A DNA stretch of 64,000 nt from Doryteuthis pealeii. Lineage: Eukaryota; Mollusca; Cephalopoda; Myopsida; Loliginidae. The position numbers and the translations under genes are program-made. Below are positions 1-10,283 of the stretch, in pieces; position 1 is the stretch's first letter, and the number at the start of each line of letters is the position of its first letter. The notes beneath the pieces were generated by a model, which was not told the DNA's origin, ran no database searches, and worked only from the letters and a program-made list of their open reading frames with translations. The DNA lies in the NCBI GenBank assembly GCA_023376005.1, contig CM042145.1, positions 21,297,884 through 21,361,883 on the forward strand, given 5' to 3'.

Positions 1-85
1 AGCATTGTACACAATAAATTTCATTACTATTATTATTATAATTGTCGGATTCACTTCCATTTTTCAACTTGTATATATATACATG

Positions 86-287
86 CAGGGTATCCCAAAA
101 TAATGTATACACTCTTTGACTTGTAAATAAGATTGATACTAGAGAAAGAATACACATTTAAAAGAATTTGAGAGTAAAATATACAAAAATCATAGCAAAT
201 TAACTTTTTATATAAATCTGAAATAGAAAAAAACGTATTATTAACTATAAATATCTAAAGCATGTATACATTTTTTGGAACACCCTG
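86..287. mobile_element. mariner-type MITE
   Basis: About 200 bases bounded by inverted repeats. The left end begins CAGGGTATCCCAAAA and continues into AATGTATACA; the right end reads TGTATACATTTTTTGGAA then CACCCTG. TA follows the right end. The AT-rich interior has no coding potential. The ends resemble those of Tc1/mariner elements (family knowledge). Confidence 0.75.

Positions 288-290
<3 letters not shown>

Positions 291-372
<82 letters not shown>
291..372. repeat. (AT)n microsatellite
   Basis: Two long AT-dinucleotide tracts separated by a short ctt interruption, directly abutting the mariner MITE. The stretch 373-720 after it is AT-rich, with nothing recognised. Confidence 0.95.
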
Positions 373-374
<2 letters not shown>

Positions 375-720
375 TCCATTATAGAATTTTTATATTTGTT
401 GTCTTTTACATCATGTAAAAGATTATATTTCAACTTGTTATAAAGTAGTTTTATTTTTGTTCTGTACTCGGTTTCTCATTCGCAAAAATATATGTAAAAA
501 TTCTTACATTATAACATTTTTATAGTAATTTCTTGTATATCTTTTCAAAGATTTTGTCTCTAATTTTGTTAGAAAATATCAAAGAATGAATAGGTATGAT
601 ATAAAAGCCAGAATATCTTAATTTGATATAAACCAGATATAATGATATAGGCCTTCTCAAGATAAGAGTGTATGTATAGGTTTTATGAAATTTGTACGCC
701 ATAATCACTTAATTACATAA

Positions 721-792
721 AGAGGAGTCTGAGTCGACAAAAATAGAGGAGTCAGAGTCAAAGGTTATGTGTTCTGACTCCACAGCCCTGGT
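721..792. repeat. GAGTC-rich dispersed fragment
   Basis: Contains gaggagtctgagtcgac and a second gaggagtcagagtc, then ttctgactccacagccctg. Related words occur at 56036-56095, 56215-56260 and 57307-57360, so this is a fragment of a dispersed repeat rather than a local microsatellite. Confidence 0.5.
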
Positions 793-884
793 TTACATCC
801 AAATAAGTAACCAGGAAATCAAATAAAGATATTTTTTTTCAATATATAAGTGGTGTCAAGTTCGTGAAATGATATGACACTGTG

Positions 885-1100
885 AGTGGGGCTTAGAATA
901 TGCTGACTGTGTCCCTTGTAAGACCTCCCCCCCCCACAAGGGGTGTCCTGAGTATAACAGTAAAATGCATCTTTTGCTGAGGCTCCAGTTCTGAAGAACT
1001 GCGAAGTGTGGAGTACACTTTTATTACCATTACTCCCCAGTCCTCTATGACCCAGAGTGGTAGTACATGTTAGGGTCCCATCTATTGGTCAAATTTTCAA
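885..1100 (+). mobile_element. RP1 retroposon fragment
   Basis: Matches the 3' half of the RP1 family: a word like gcatcttttgctgaggctcc, then the segment ending gacccagagtggtagtac and gttagggtcccatctat. Head and body are joined by a deletion around the C-run at 928. Confidence 0.7.
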
Positions 1101-1224
1101 ATAGGACCATGAAAAAAAAATGTAAATATGAACATACAATGAATGCGATTTTCTAAATCCTAGGCAACGATGTAGGAAGTAGACGACAGTGTTAATTCTG
1201 CATAAGTAGACCACAGTATCAATT

Positions 1225-1495
1225 GTGAGATACACAAGTTCAGTAACTAGGCAGTGGTGCGAGCTGTGGAGGTATGGATGCCGAAACTAGGTATGGGTGC
1301 AAGCTGTGGAGGTATGGGTGCAGAAATTAGACAATGGTGCTAGCTGTGGAGGTATGGTTGCAGAAACTAGGTATGGGTGTGAGCTGAAGAGGTATTGGTG
1401 CAGAAATTAGACTGATGCTGGCTGTGAAGGTATGGGTGCAGAAACTATGCAATGGTGCTAGCTGTGGAGGTATGGGTGCAGAAACTAGGTAGCAT
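1225..1495. repeat. Minisatellite, ~40-bp unit, about 6 copies
   Basis: Repeats of a unit containing gctgtggaggtatgggtgca and gaaactagg. Copies start near 1264, 1305, 1345, 1385, 1423 and 1463 with point differences. A short (CT)n tract follows at 1507-1528. Confidence 0.9.
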
Positions 1496-1690
1496 GGATT
1501 CCTATGACTCTCTCTCTCTCTCTCTCTTTCACCAGTTATCACTATCAGTCATAACTCCTGGCAAGTCCTCTTCACAGCATGCAGTATTCATACAGAGGCT
1601 GATCAATATAAGTTTTGGCTGGTTGGTCCACTCTGGAGTGTCCATATGTAGATGTCCATAGAAGGACGCCACTTATAAGTTTGTTCTCCT

Positions 1691-2075
1691 GTGGACACCT
1701 TAATTGGTAGAGCAATACGTCTGGTGGATTCTGATAATGAACAAAATTCTGGCCAGCTACCTAGTACTCAACGTGTGCGTATTTTTTGCTCTGGTGGATT
1801 TGGGTCATGTGTGTTTGATGCGCGTTGTTTTGATCATGCATTTGCGTTCATTTTTCTCTCGCATTGGGCATGTGTAGAGTGGATGGATTGGTTCACCTTC
1901 TCTGACTCTTCTGCATTTATCTTTGGTGCTGAGGGAGGGTTGTGGCATCGTCGCCGGTGTGCAGTCATATTCTGACAGATCTGGGTCAGATTTCTCACAT
2001 TCCTTAGATATCCTTAATAAGAAGAGAAATTTGGAAGCTGAAAGAATCTGTTTGCATTTTTGTCAAAAACTGAAT
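1691..2075 (+). pseudogene. Degraded retroelement C-terminal domain (candidate)
   Basis: One frame reads VRIFCSGGFGSCVFDARCF; after a frame change near 1925-1975 another frame reads LDILNKKRNLEAERICL. I recognise this pattern (a VFDVR-like core, later a KRN-containing helix) from the C-terminal region of uncharacterised retroelement polyproteins common in invertebrates; that is recall, not a search. The frame shift and lack of upstream context indicate a dead fragment. It abuts an RP1 copy at 2078. Confidence 0.4.
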
Positions 2076-2077
2076 AT

Positions 2078-2628
2078 CTTAGCAACTCTATTGGTTGGGT
2101 CTATAGAATACACCGACTGCACCTCTGCAGACCCCACCTCAACCAATGGGGTAACCTTTTGGCTGTGGGTGGCGACCCATGATGCTTTAGGACGGAATCC
2201 TGGTGGCTAAGCAGTTCATAACATACAGCACTCCATTTTGGCTCTTACTTAAGCGGTCGGAGAGTACCCCTCCAATCAATTGGCTGGTCATGTCAAGATC
2301 TAGCACTTATGATTGTCCCAACCATAAAGCCCTTTATGGCTAACCCCCAACCCTTTTTTTCATCTACGCGCTAGAAGGCGGTGGCTGAGTATGATGTTAA
2401 ACTGCATCTAGTGGTGAGGTTCCAATTCAGCTCTGGGGAGTACCCCTTCATTGACATTACTACTGGAGTGGTAGTACCTGTTAGGGTCCTATCTATAGGT
2501 TAAGTAGATTTAAAAATTTGTTTAAAAATGAAAAAAAGTTGAATACCCAACAAGAATGAATAAAACAAAAACATTTTTGGCATAAAATAACCCGAGAGTT
2601 GACATGCCGTAAAATCCAACAAATGAGA
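2078..2628 (+). mobile_element. RP1 retroposon, near full length
   Basis: Head near tagaatacaccgactgcacc, body with aatcaattggctggtcatgt and tatggctaacccccaaccc, and a 3' hairpin tail (ggcataaaataaccc...gttgacatgccgtaaaa). Same order as the copy at 48238-48840, which is bounded by target duplications. Confidence 0.85.
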
Positions 2629-2647
2629 TTTTAATATTCAAACAAAG

Positions 2648-2950
2648 TTATTGAGTCAGTCAGTCAAATGTTGGTTTGAACAACAGCAACTGGCTAAGCA
2701 CAACTGAAGCAGTGTCTAAGACAGTTGGTATTTATAGAAATCAAGAATAGTCCATTCATGTATTTGGGTGATACCATTCCTTGAGTTCTGATTGGCTGCT
2801 TGGTTTCTATGATGTTGTGGAGTTTCATAAATACCCTGTCATTTTGCAGTAGGGTCGCAGCAAGACAGGTTCGTATTTAAGTTACGACTGCTTGTTGCCG
2901 TGTCTTACCAATTCAACAGTAATTGGAACTTAGCTTGATTATTCTATAAA
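2648..2950 (-). repeat. LTR-like dispersed repeat, copy 1
   Basis: Reverse complement of 51608-51888 with moderate divergence: shared words include cagccaatcagaactc, tttctataaataccaact and gcttcagttgt read on the minus strand. It carries a CCAAT box and a TATA-like box about 70 bases apart in that orientation, which suggests an LTR promoter. Termini are not firm. Confidence 0.55.
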
Positions 2951-3163
2951 AGTTTAGATTTTTAGATTCATATTGGGAACCAATGGTTAAGAGAATTTTT
3001 TATCATTAAAATATTCTAAATCAGATAACAAAGTAAAGTAAGTTTCCTTGATAAGAAAATATACTTAAAAGTGTAGAGAATGGCAGTTGATTGGTCTTCT
3101 TTGGTTGATGAATCCTTCCCATATTACCATAGATTACCAACCTATATCTTTCTCTCTTGATAG

Positions 3164-3452
3164 GAATCGCGTGGTGTAATGGTTAAAGTCATGGGAAATG
3201 GATTCGTCACCCCGAGTTCAAATCCTGGATGTGGTAATTGCATTTCACTTAGCGCTAATACCCTTGGGAAAGATATGAATCCTACTCTCTCTCCAGCTAT
3301 GGATAAATAGTATTGCAGACTGGGCTCTTTAACCTTGTTTAGACAACTGGTCTAGGAGAAGGAAAACTCTGAATTCAAACCTGTTGAACTCCGCTTAAGA
3401 AATTGAACTTGTGTCACATCCTGCTCGTGCGGAGAGGTTGGTAAATATATAT
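3164..3452 (+). mobile_element. tRNA-derived SINE (family SINE-A), full length
   Basis: RNA polymerase III box A (tggtgtaatgg, 3172-3182) and box B (gttcaaatcc, 3216-3225) lie 33 bases apart as in a tRNA. The body has agcgctaatacccttggga and cagactgggctctttaacc; the 3' region is cttgtgtcacatcctgctcg, ending in (TA)n. It has no tRNA acceptor pairing, so it is a retroposon. Positions 3456-3775 beyond it show nothing recognisable. Confidence 0.9.
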
Positions 3453-3780
3453 ATATCTTTCTCTTAACATCCTGTTGAGAATTTTCTAAGTTCAGAGCTC
3501 CATTCTTATAAGGATTTATCAATAAATGGCTAAAAATGGCCTTTTCATTTAAAGTTACCTATTATTTCCCGTTAATAAAAGACTGCTAAATATGTTTAAT
3601 ATTACATTTAAACAAAGGCTATCGTTTGGGGTGGATTAGTAAAATCAAATGTGACTTCCGGACGGCTGGAATGAGGTGGTATAGGATGTTAAGAGTTAAC
3701 ATTGATAGGTACAGATATATTAGCATCTGCAACAATATAACTGTATATGGAGATAGGATGGATGTAGTAGAATCCGACAG

Positions 3781-4080
3781 TATGAGGTAGGTAGAAGGAT
3801 GGCGAACAAGAAATGAAAACTTAAAACAAATCTAAGAGTCGATACGTTTCGTCCAAATTCATACGGACATCCTCAGTCCTTTTTATTGAAAGCAAAATTT
3901 TGTGCGAGTATAAGTGAAATTGGTGAGGGGGTGTGTGAGTTAGTTGCGGAAGTGAAGGGAGGGAGGTTAGGAGTAGACATGAATGAACTGAGTCTGTTTG
4001 AATTCGGATGAAACGTATCAACTCTCAGATTTGTTTTGAGTTTTCATTTCTTGTTCACCATCCTTCTACCCACCTCATAA
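3781..4080. mobile_element. Foldback element with ~90-bp inverted arms
   Basis: Left arm 3781-3868 (tatgaggtaggtagaaggat...) is inverted at 3987-4080 (...atccttctacccacctcata). The loop is about 120 bases. Arms include aacaagaaatgaaaac and its complement gttttcatttcttgtt. No coding capacity. Confidence 0.85.
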
Positions 4081-4118
4081 CTGTATATATATATATTTTT
4101 TATGTATATATATATATT

Positions 4119-4163
<45 letters not shown>

Positions 4164-4170
4164 TATATAT
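4081..4170. repeat. AT-rich microsatellite
   Basis: Interrupted (TA)n tract; a Helitron is inserted at its right border. Confidence 0.9.
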
Positions 4171-4171
4171 A

Positions 4172-4819
4172 CTAGCAAATATATGCACCCTCCGGGTGCA
4201 AGTATTAAGTTTTAATGTAATAAAATATTGTATTAAATTAGAAAGGCTAATGAAACTAAATACGAATACAGATAAAAAGATTTGAAACAGAGGGAGTATA
4301 ATAAAAGATTTGAAACAGAGGGAGTATAATAAAAATGGAACAACTGAAACTTACTCTTCCATCACTCTCGTCTTTCATTGTTATTTTTTCTAATTTAAGT
4401 ATTTAGTTATAAGAGGAAGTAAAGAATAAAATGACAGTTATTTTATCTTGTTAATGGATTTCATTTAAGATTCATTGAAGAGATTTTTGCTTATATTCAT
4501 TAAGATAAAACCAAACAGTTAGAAATCAATAATACTAAGCACATATTTATTAAATTCGATTTTTTAATATTAATATGCAAATTAGCCTTCCCGTTCACAC
4601 TGGAAACCGCTATTTTGTTGTATATATAAATATAACTGCATGTTGTCAGTATGTAGACATAGTTAACAGTATTAATAATGTAAGACAATTTTATTAATAA
4701 TTGAGGTTTAGATAAAAATAAAATCATGGAGAATGTGAATAACTAAGAGAATTGTGACTTGAGTAGGAATATAGTTTCGGTTACAGACAGAAAAACACAC
4801 AATCTCCATTATAATAAGA
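4172..4819 (-). mobile_element. Non-autonomous Helitron (Helitron-1), complete
   Basis: Read on the minus strand it begins TC (TCTTATTATAATGGAGATT) and ends with a hairpin (GCACCCGGAGGGTGC), nine bases, then CTAG. It sits between A and T with no target duplication. These are the textbook Helitron termini (established knowledge). There is no Rep/helicase coding. It contains a 28-bp internal duplication (gatttgaaacagagggagta). Length 648. Confidence 0.9.
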
Positions 4820-5235
4820 TATATATATATTTTATAAATTTCTTTATTTCTTTAAGTGTTTCTCTCTTTAAGAATACACACAAACACACATTTTATGTTG
4901 GTACAGATTATAATTTTTCCGCTTTACAATGCTCAGATACTAACGAGCATCCAGTAACTATAAACCTTTAAAAAAATTTTTTTTTTTTTTTTTTTTTTTG
5001 ATAGGGGAGTGAAGCCATGCGAGACTTAGAAATATTTCATAATGATTTTCATTTTTTTAAAAATAACACTGGGATAAGGTAGCAACATTCACAAAACCAC
5101 TAATCTTATAGATTTTTTTCTTAAATCTCTACCTTAAGTTTTCACTTAAATTTAAATTCTCTTTAACCTATTATTTTAACTTCATTTTCTTCTGTATATG
5201 TCTTAGTGCTCGTTTTTCATTTGGTTGGTGGGATT
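4820..5235. other. No recognised feature
   Basis: AT-rich; contains a T-run at 4977-4999. Nothing coding or repeated within the window was recognised. Confidence 0.5.
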
Positions 5236-5880
5236 TTATGACATGTCAACCCTTGTTGGGTTATTTTATGCCAAAGACGTTTTGTTTTATTCATTCTTGA
5301 TGGGTATTCATTTTTTTTAGATTTTACGGCATGTCAACCCTTGTTGGGTTATTTTATGCCAAATATGTTTTGTTTTATTCATTCTTGATGGGTATTCATT
5401 TTTTTAGATTTTACGGCATGTCAACCCTTGTTGGGTTATTTTATGCCAAAGACGTTTTGTTTTATTCATTCTTGATGGGTATTCATTTTTTTCGATTTTA
5501 CGGCATGTCAACCCTTGTTGGGTTATTTTATGCCAAAGACGTTTTGTTTTATTCATTCTTCATGGGTATTAATTTTTTTAGATTTTACGGCATGTCAACC
5601 CTTGTTGGGTTATTTTATGCCAAATATGTTTTGTTTTATTCATTCTTGATAGGTATTCATTTTTTTAGATTTTACGGCATGTCAACCCTTGTTGGGTTAT
5701 TTTATGCCAAATATGTTTTGTTTTATTCATTTCTTCATGGGTATTCATTTTTTTAGATTTTACGGCATGTCAACCCTTGTTGGGTTATTTTATGCCAAAT
5801 ATGTTTTGTTTTATTCATTCTTGATAGATATTCAACATTTTTCATTTAAACTCAATTTTTTTATAACACAATTCTATTAA
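5236..5880 (-). repeat. Minisatellite built from a SINE-type 3' tail, ~87-bp unit, 7 copies
   Basis: Copies begin near 5238, 5325, 5411, 5500, 5587, 5673 and 5760. On the minus strand each carries the hairpin ggcataaaataaccc / gggttgacatgcc plus aagaatgaataaaacaaaac, which is the 3' tail of RP1 (compare 2570-2628). The array runs straight into an inverted RP1 copy. The long open frame across it is only a by-product of a unit length divisible by three. Confidence 0.9.
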
Positions 5881-6350
5881 AATGTTTTACGGCATATCAA
5901 CCTTGGTGGGTCATTTAATGTTGACAAAGTTTTGAAATAAATTCATTCTTAATGGATACTCAATTTTTTTATAAACACATTTTTCTATTTAACCCATAGA
6001 TTGGACTCTAACAGGTACTACCACTCCGGGTCAGAGTGGACCAGGGAGCAAGTTTGATGAAGGAGTGCTCCACATTCCCCAAACCACCAGAACTGGAACC
6101 TCACTATCAGAGTTTAATGTCATTCCCAGGACATGAAGACCCCCAGCCACCACCTTCTAGCACCCATATGATAAAAATGGTTGGAGCTTGCCATTTTTCT
6201 ATTTAACCCATAGATTGGACTCTAACAGGTACTACCACTCTGGTTCAGAATGGACCTATGACTAATGGTGATGAAGGGTGTACTCCACACTCCTCTCAGC
6301 TCCAAAACTGGAACTTCACCATTAGATGCAGTTTAATGTCATACCCAGAA
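5881..6350 (-). mobile_element. RP1 retroposon, internally duplicated
   Basis: On the minus strand: tail hairpin at 5883-5935, then the 3' body (agattggactctaacaggta at 5999) up to the ctagaaggtggtggctgggg part, and then the same 3' body again from 6194. So two 3' halves are arranged in tandem. The stretch 6351-6560 after it is unassigned. Confidence 0.8.
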
Positions 6351-6564
6351 CATATGTATATTTGGTTGTAACACATTAGAAACAAGACTTGGTTTAAACA
6401 TGTCTCTCTTATGTAGACATATGTCTGTGACAATCTCATAATTGGTTTTCCTAAATCTGTTTTATGTTGGTGTGTCAATACAGATATTGGTTTCTGTAGA
6501 AACATTAGCATATATACTGGTGAAAAATAAAATTGCAATAACTTGAAGGACGATGTCAATTTTG

Positions 6565-7198
6565 TATTCCACCCTGTTGGCTGTGGCAGAAGAATACACT
6601 GACTGCACCTTTGCAGAGGGGTAAAATCCCCCCAATGGGGACATCTGTTGGCATATGGACAGAATCCTGGTGGCTGAACAGTCCACATTGGCCCTTACTT
6701 CGACTAGACAGGCAGTTGGAGAGGCCCCCTCCAATCAATCAGCTGGTCACGTCAAGCCGTAGCACCTATATGATTGTCCCGACCCTATTGCTTTTAATCA
6801 ATCAGCTTGTCATGTCAAGCCCTAGCACCTATATGATTGTCCCGACCATCTTACTCTTATGGCAAGCCCCAACCCTTTTTATCATATATGCTAGAAGGCA
6901 GTGGCTGAGGGTCTTCATGTCCTGGGAATGAGGTTAAACTCTATCTGATGGTGAGGTTCCAGTTTTGCAGGTCTGGGAATGTGGAGCACCCCTTCATCAC
7001 CATTGCTCCCAGGTCCACTCTGACCTGGAGTGGTAGTACCTGTTAGAGTCCAATCTATGGGTTAAATAGTAAAATGTGTTTACAAAAAATTTTTTTTTTT
7101 TTTTAAATTGAGTATCCATTAAGTATGAATTTATTTCAAAACTTTGTTGGCATTAAATGACCCACTGAGGTTGATATGCCGTAAAACAAAACAAACAA
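6565..7198 (+). mobile_element. RP1 retroposon, near full length
   Basis: Head cctgttggctgtggcagaag, palindromic ctgcacctttgcagagggg, body, a local duplication of aatcaatcagctggtcacgt-like sequence (6734 and 6797), and a 3' tail ending gttgatatgccgtaaaacaa. Opposite orientation to the copy at 5881. Confidence 0.85.
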
Positions 7199-7735
7199 AC
7201 AAACCCTATTGCCCTTATAAAAAAAGCTTAGTAACCTTTCAAGCTTACCTCTGACTGAGCCGAAGTAATTGAAACTGTTTTCACCCCCCACCCCCCATTT
7301 TTTCTGTCCGTCTGTCTCTCTCTCTATCTCTCTCTCAATTCATTTTGTTTTTTCCTCTACTGTGTCTGACTTTCTGTAGTTTTCCTGTTGGTTTATTTCA
7401 TGAATTTTTTTCTGAAGATTCATAAATGTTGTGGTAATTTATCACGCATGTATGAATTTTTTCAACTATAAATAGCAGCAGGTTCTGCTCTTAAGAGTTA
7501 ATATTTCAGCAGACAGTTGATAAGACCTCCTCGCGAGTAACCTTCTCATTTGTATATGTTTGTACTACTGTTCTTTGTTAATATATTTGTTTAACTCATT
7601 TGCTCTCTTGTGTCTTTGTTCTGGCCCCTAACCAGGCCACAACAGTAAGCAAAAATATCTTTTTTTTTTTTCAGAAAATGAATCCACTTTTAGATGCAAT
7701 TGATATGATTTTATAACCTTCTTTTTTTTAATTGA
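7199..7735. other. Intronic sequence, no recognised element
   Basis: Contains a short CT-rich tract (7308-7336) and T-rich sequence leading to the exon acceptor. Nothing else recognised. Confidence 0.5.
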
Positions 7736-7755
7736 AAATATCTTTTTACTTGCAG
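7718..7755 (+). promoter_or_regulatory. NCS1: 3' splice acceptor with polypyrimidine tract
   Basis: T-rich run ccttctttttttaattg, then atctttttacttgcag immediately before the NCS1 exon at 7756. Confidence 0.8.
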
Positions 7756-7804
7756 GTATAAAGGATTTATGAAAGATTGCCCTGATGGCAAGTTGACTCT
7801 TGAG
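7756..7804 (+). CDS. NCS1: Neuronal calcium sensor 1 (frequenin), internal exon with EF-hand 1
   Basis: Internal coding exon of an NCS-1/frequenin homologue, a myristoylated EF-hand calcium sensor that in animals regulates PI4-kinase, receptor desensitisation and neurotransmitter release (family knowledge). The sequence shows a pyrimidine-rich acceptor ending tgcag at 7755, one base completing a split codon (probably Trp), then YKGFMKDCPDGKLTLE, then a strong donor gtgagt at 7805. KDCPDGKLT is the degenerate, non-calcium-binding first EF-hand with the Cys-Pro motif of the NCS family. The exon enters in phase 2 and leaves in phase 0, so it joins directly to the exon at 39737 without a gap in the known protein order. 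GCAP, recoverin or neurocalcin relatives are less likely because the next exon has the NCS-1-type [10 protein letters not shown]. The preceding exon was not found in the window. Confidence 0.93.
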
Positions 7805-7846
7805 GTGAGTGAACAACTTCATTATTATTATTATTATTAATAATTA

Positions 7847-8481
7847 CTAGCAAATATATGCACCCTCCGGGTGCAAGTATTTAAGTTTTAATATAATAAA
7901 ATATCATAGTAAATTAGAAAGGCTAATGAAACTGAATAAGAATGCAGATAAAACGATTTTGAACAGAGGGGGTATGATTGAAAAATAGAACAACTTTGAA
8001 ACTAACTCTTCCATCATTTTCCGTTACTCCCGTCTTTCATTGGTAAATTTTCCTAATTAAACTGTTTAGTTAAAATAGGAAGTAAAGAATAATATTACAG
8101 TTATTTCTTATTGTTAAATTTCTCTTAAGATTTATTGAAGAGATTTTTGCTCATATTCATTAAGATAAAACCAAACAATTAGAAATCAATAATACTAAGC
8201 ATATATTTATTAAAATCATTTTTTAAGATCAATATGCAAATTAGCCTTCCCATTCATACTGTAAACCTCTATTTTGTTGTATATATAAATACAATTGCAT
8301 GTTATTAGTATGTAGATATGGTCAACAGTGTAAGTAATGTAAAACAATTTTATAATAATTGAGGTTTAAAAAAATAAAATCATGGAGAATATGATGTAAA
8401 TAACTAAAGGAATTGTGACTTGTATAGTAATATAGTTTCGGTTACAGACAGACAAAACACACAATCTCCATTATAATAAGA
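7847..8481 (-). mobile_element. Helitron-1, complete, 42 bases after the NCS1 exon
   Basis: Minus-strand TC start at 8481 and CTAG end at 7847-7850, with the GCACCCGGAGGGTGC hairpin nine bases inside. It is inserted between A and T in an ATT microsatellite. No coding capacity. Its right border is only 42 bases from the splice donor of the exon at 7756. Confidence 0.9.
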
Positions 8482-8492
8482 TTATTATTATT

Positions 8493-8770
8493 AAGAATAT
8501 GCACCCTCTGTGTAAGTATTTAATTTTAATGTAGTGAAATGTATTAGATTAGAAAGAGTAACGAAATTAGATACGAACGCATATAAAACAGATTACATTT
8601 ATTTTAATTATATTATAATTGGTTTCTGTATAAAATCATTCATAAGATTGATTTTAATACGCAGGAGAATAAAACAATGATATTAGAGATTAATAACACC
8701 AAGTAAGTATTTATTAAAACCAGTTTATTAAAAGCGGTATGCAAATTGACCACACCATATATTATGTAAC
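8493..8770 (-). mobile_element. Diverged Helitron-1-like fragment
   Basis: Starts with a decayed hairpin region (gcaccctctgtgtaagtatt), followed by aattttaatgtagtgaaatg and, later, gagattaataacaccaagta, in the same order as Helitron-1 on the minus strand. It lacks the 5' third. Confidence 0.65.
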
Positions 8771-8930
8771 ATATAAGACAGAATGTAACAATTGACACAG
8801 TATTCACAGTAGAAAAATAATTTTTGTTCACTCTACTTTATAATTTTACTATTTTTCAAAAAATTATCTTTCTTTTTAATCTATATCTAAATTCTTCCAC
8901 GCTGGTCACTTGATTATATTCTGTTTAAAA

Positions 8931-9430
8931 AATTATGGTCAAGTCATGCTGAAAGCACTGGTTCCCACTAGATCACTGAAGTTAAGCAGCGATGAGCCTG
9001 TTCAATACTTAATTGGGTGACCACCTAGGCAACAGAAACTCATAAAAGAACTACAATTTACAAAAGTTGAAATTACGGACAAGTCATGCTGAAAGAACTG
9101 GTTCCCACTAGATCACTGAAGTTAAGCAGCGATGAGCCTGTTCAATACTAATTGGTGACCACCTAGGCAACAGAAACTCATAAAAAGAACTACATATTTA
9201 CAAAAGTTGCGGACAAGTCATGCTGAAAGAACCCCACTAGATCACTGAAGTTAAGCAATGATGAGCCAATACTTAATTGGTGACCACCTAGGCAACAGAA
9301 ATTCATAAAAAGAACTACCTATTTACAAAAATTGATATTATGGCCAAGTCATGCTGAAAGCACTGGTTCCCACTAGATCACTGAAGTTAAGCAATAATGA
9401 GCCTGTTCAATACTTAATTGGGTGACCAAA
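8931..9430 (+). mobile_element. 5S-rRNA-derived SINE, four tandem copies
   Basis: Units begin near 8931, 9069, 9206 and 9331. Each has the 5S gene internal promoter: box A-like gaagttaagcagcgatgagc, an intermediate element gcctgttcaatactt, and box C-like ttgggtgaccacctaggcaa. These match the 5S rRNA core (gaagttaagcaacg... gatgggtgaccgcctggga) at most positions, but the units lack intact 5S ends and are followed by a non-5S body (actcataaaaagaactac). They are SINEs, not 5S genes. Confidence 0.85.
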
Positions 9431-9540
9431 AAAATTAAAAATTGAAATACTTTCATTTAAGAATAAATAAAAACAAAAAACATCTTCAGCATAAAATAAC
9501 CTACAAGGGTTGACATGCCGTAAAATCCAACCAATCAAAT
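9431..9540 (+). repeat. Hairpin 3' tail attached to the last 5S-SINE unit
   Basis: Reads agcataaaataacctacaag then ggttgacatgccgtaaaatc, the tail shared with RP1. Downstream, 9541-9785 has no recognised feature. Confidence 0.75.
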
Positions 9541-9785
9541 CAAACTCACATGATGTAGGTATTTGCAAAACGCCAAATATGGTAAAAATGACTAGTGATT
9601 TTGGAGATGAGAGTCAGTACTTGATTACCACTGTTCAGCAGAGAAATCAATATTGCTCTGCGATGATCTTTGCAATAAATTTGGTGACGAAAGAAGATAA
9701 CACAAATAAATGCTCATCTTTTCAAAGGTTTATTGGAACTTTATGTTTGGCAAAACTTTGGTTGTGTTGTTATTCTCTCATTCTT

Positions 9786-9827
<42 letters not shown>

Positions 9828-9965
9828 CTCTGACTTTTTCTCTCACTCACCTACTTTCACTAACTCTCTCTCTCTCTCACACTTTTTGTGTTTTGAGTTT
9901 CTCTCACTCACCCACTTTCACTAACTCTCTCTCTCTCACTTTTTGTGTTTGACTTTTTTTTCACT

Positions 9966-10000
<35 letters not shown>

Positions 10001-10227
10001 TGTTTGACTTTTTCTCTCACTCATCTACTTTCACTAACTCTCTCTCTCTCTCTCTCTCTGACTTTTTCTCTCACCTACTTTCTCTACCTACTTTCTCTCT
10101 CTATCACTCACTTTCTCTTTCTGACATTCTCTCTCTCACTTACCTTTTCTCTCACTCTCTTTCTGACTTACTCTCACTTTTTTTCTGTATCTCTCTCTCA
10201 CTTTTTGTGTTTTACTTTTCTTTCACT

Positions 10228-10283
<56 letters not shown>

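Larger units (their letters stand above)
1..7755 (+). other. NCS1: 3' part of the upstream NCS1 intron
   Basis: The exon at 7756 needs an upstream exon ending in phase 2 (two bases of a probable Trp codon). No such exon with a donor was found, so this stretch is best read as the end of the preceding intron. It contains repeats only. Confidence 0.7.

Noticed and set aside
5331..5880. Open frame of 141 codons with repeated FYGMSTLVGLFYAK
   Set aside because: It lies entirely in the ~87-bp minisatellite made of the RP1 tail; openness follows from the unit length.
8931..9430. 5S rRNA genes
   Set aside because: The 5' and 3' ends of 5S RNA are missing or altered, units carry foreign bodies, and copies diverge too much for functional rRNA.
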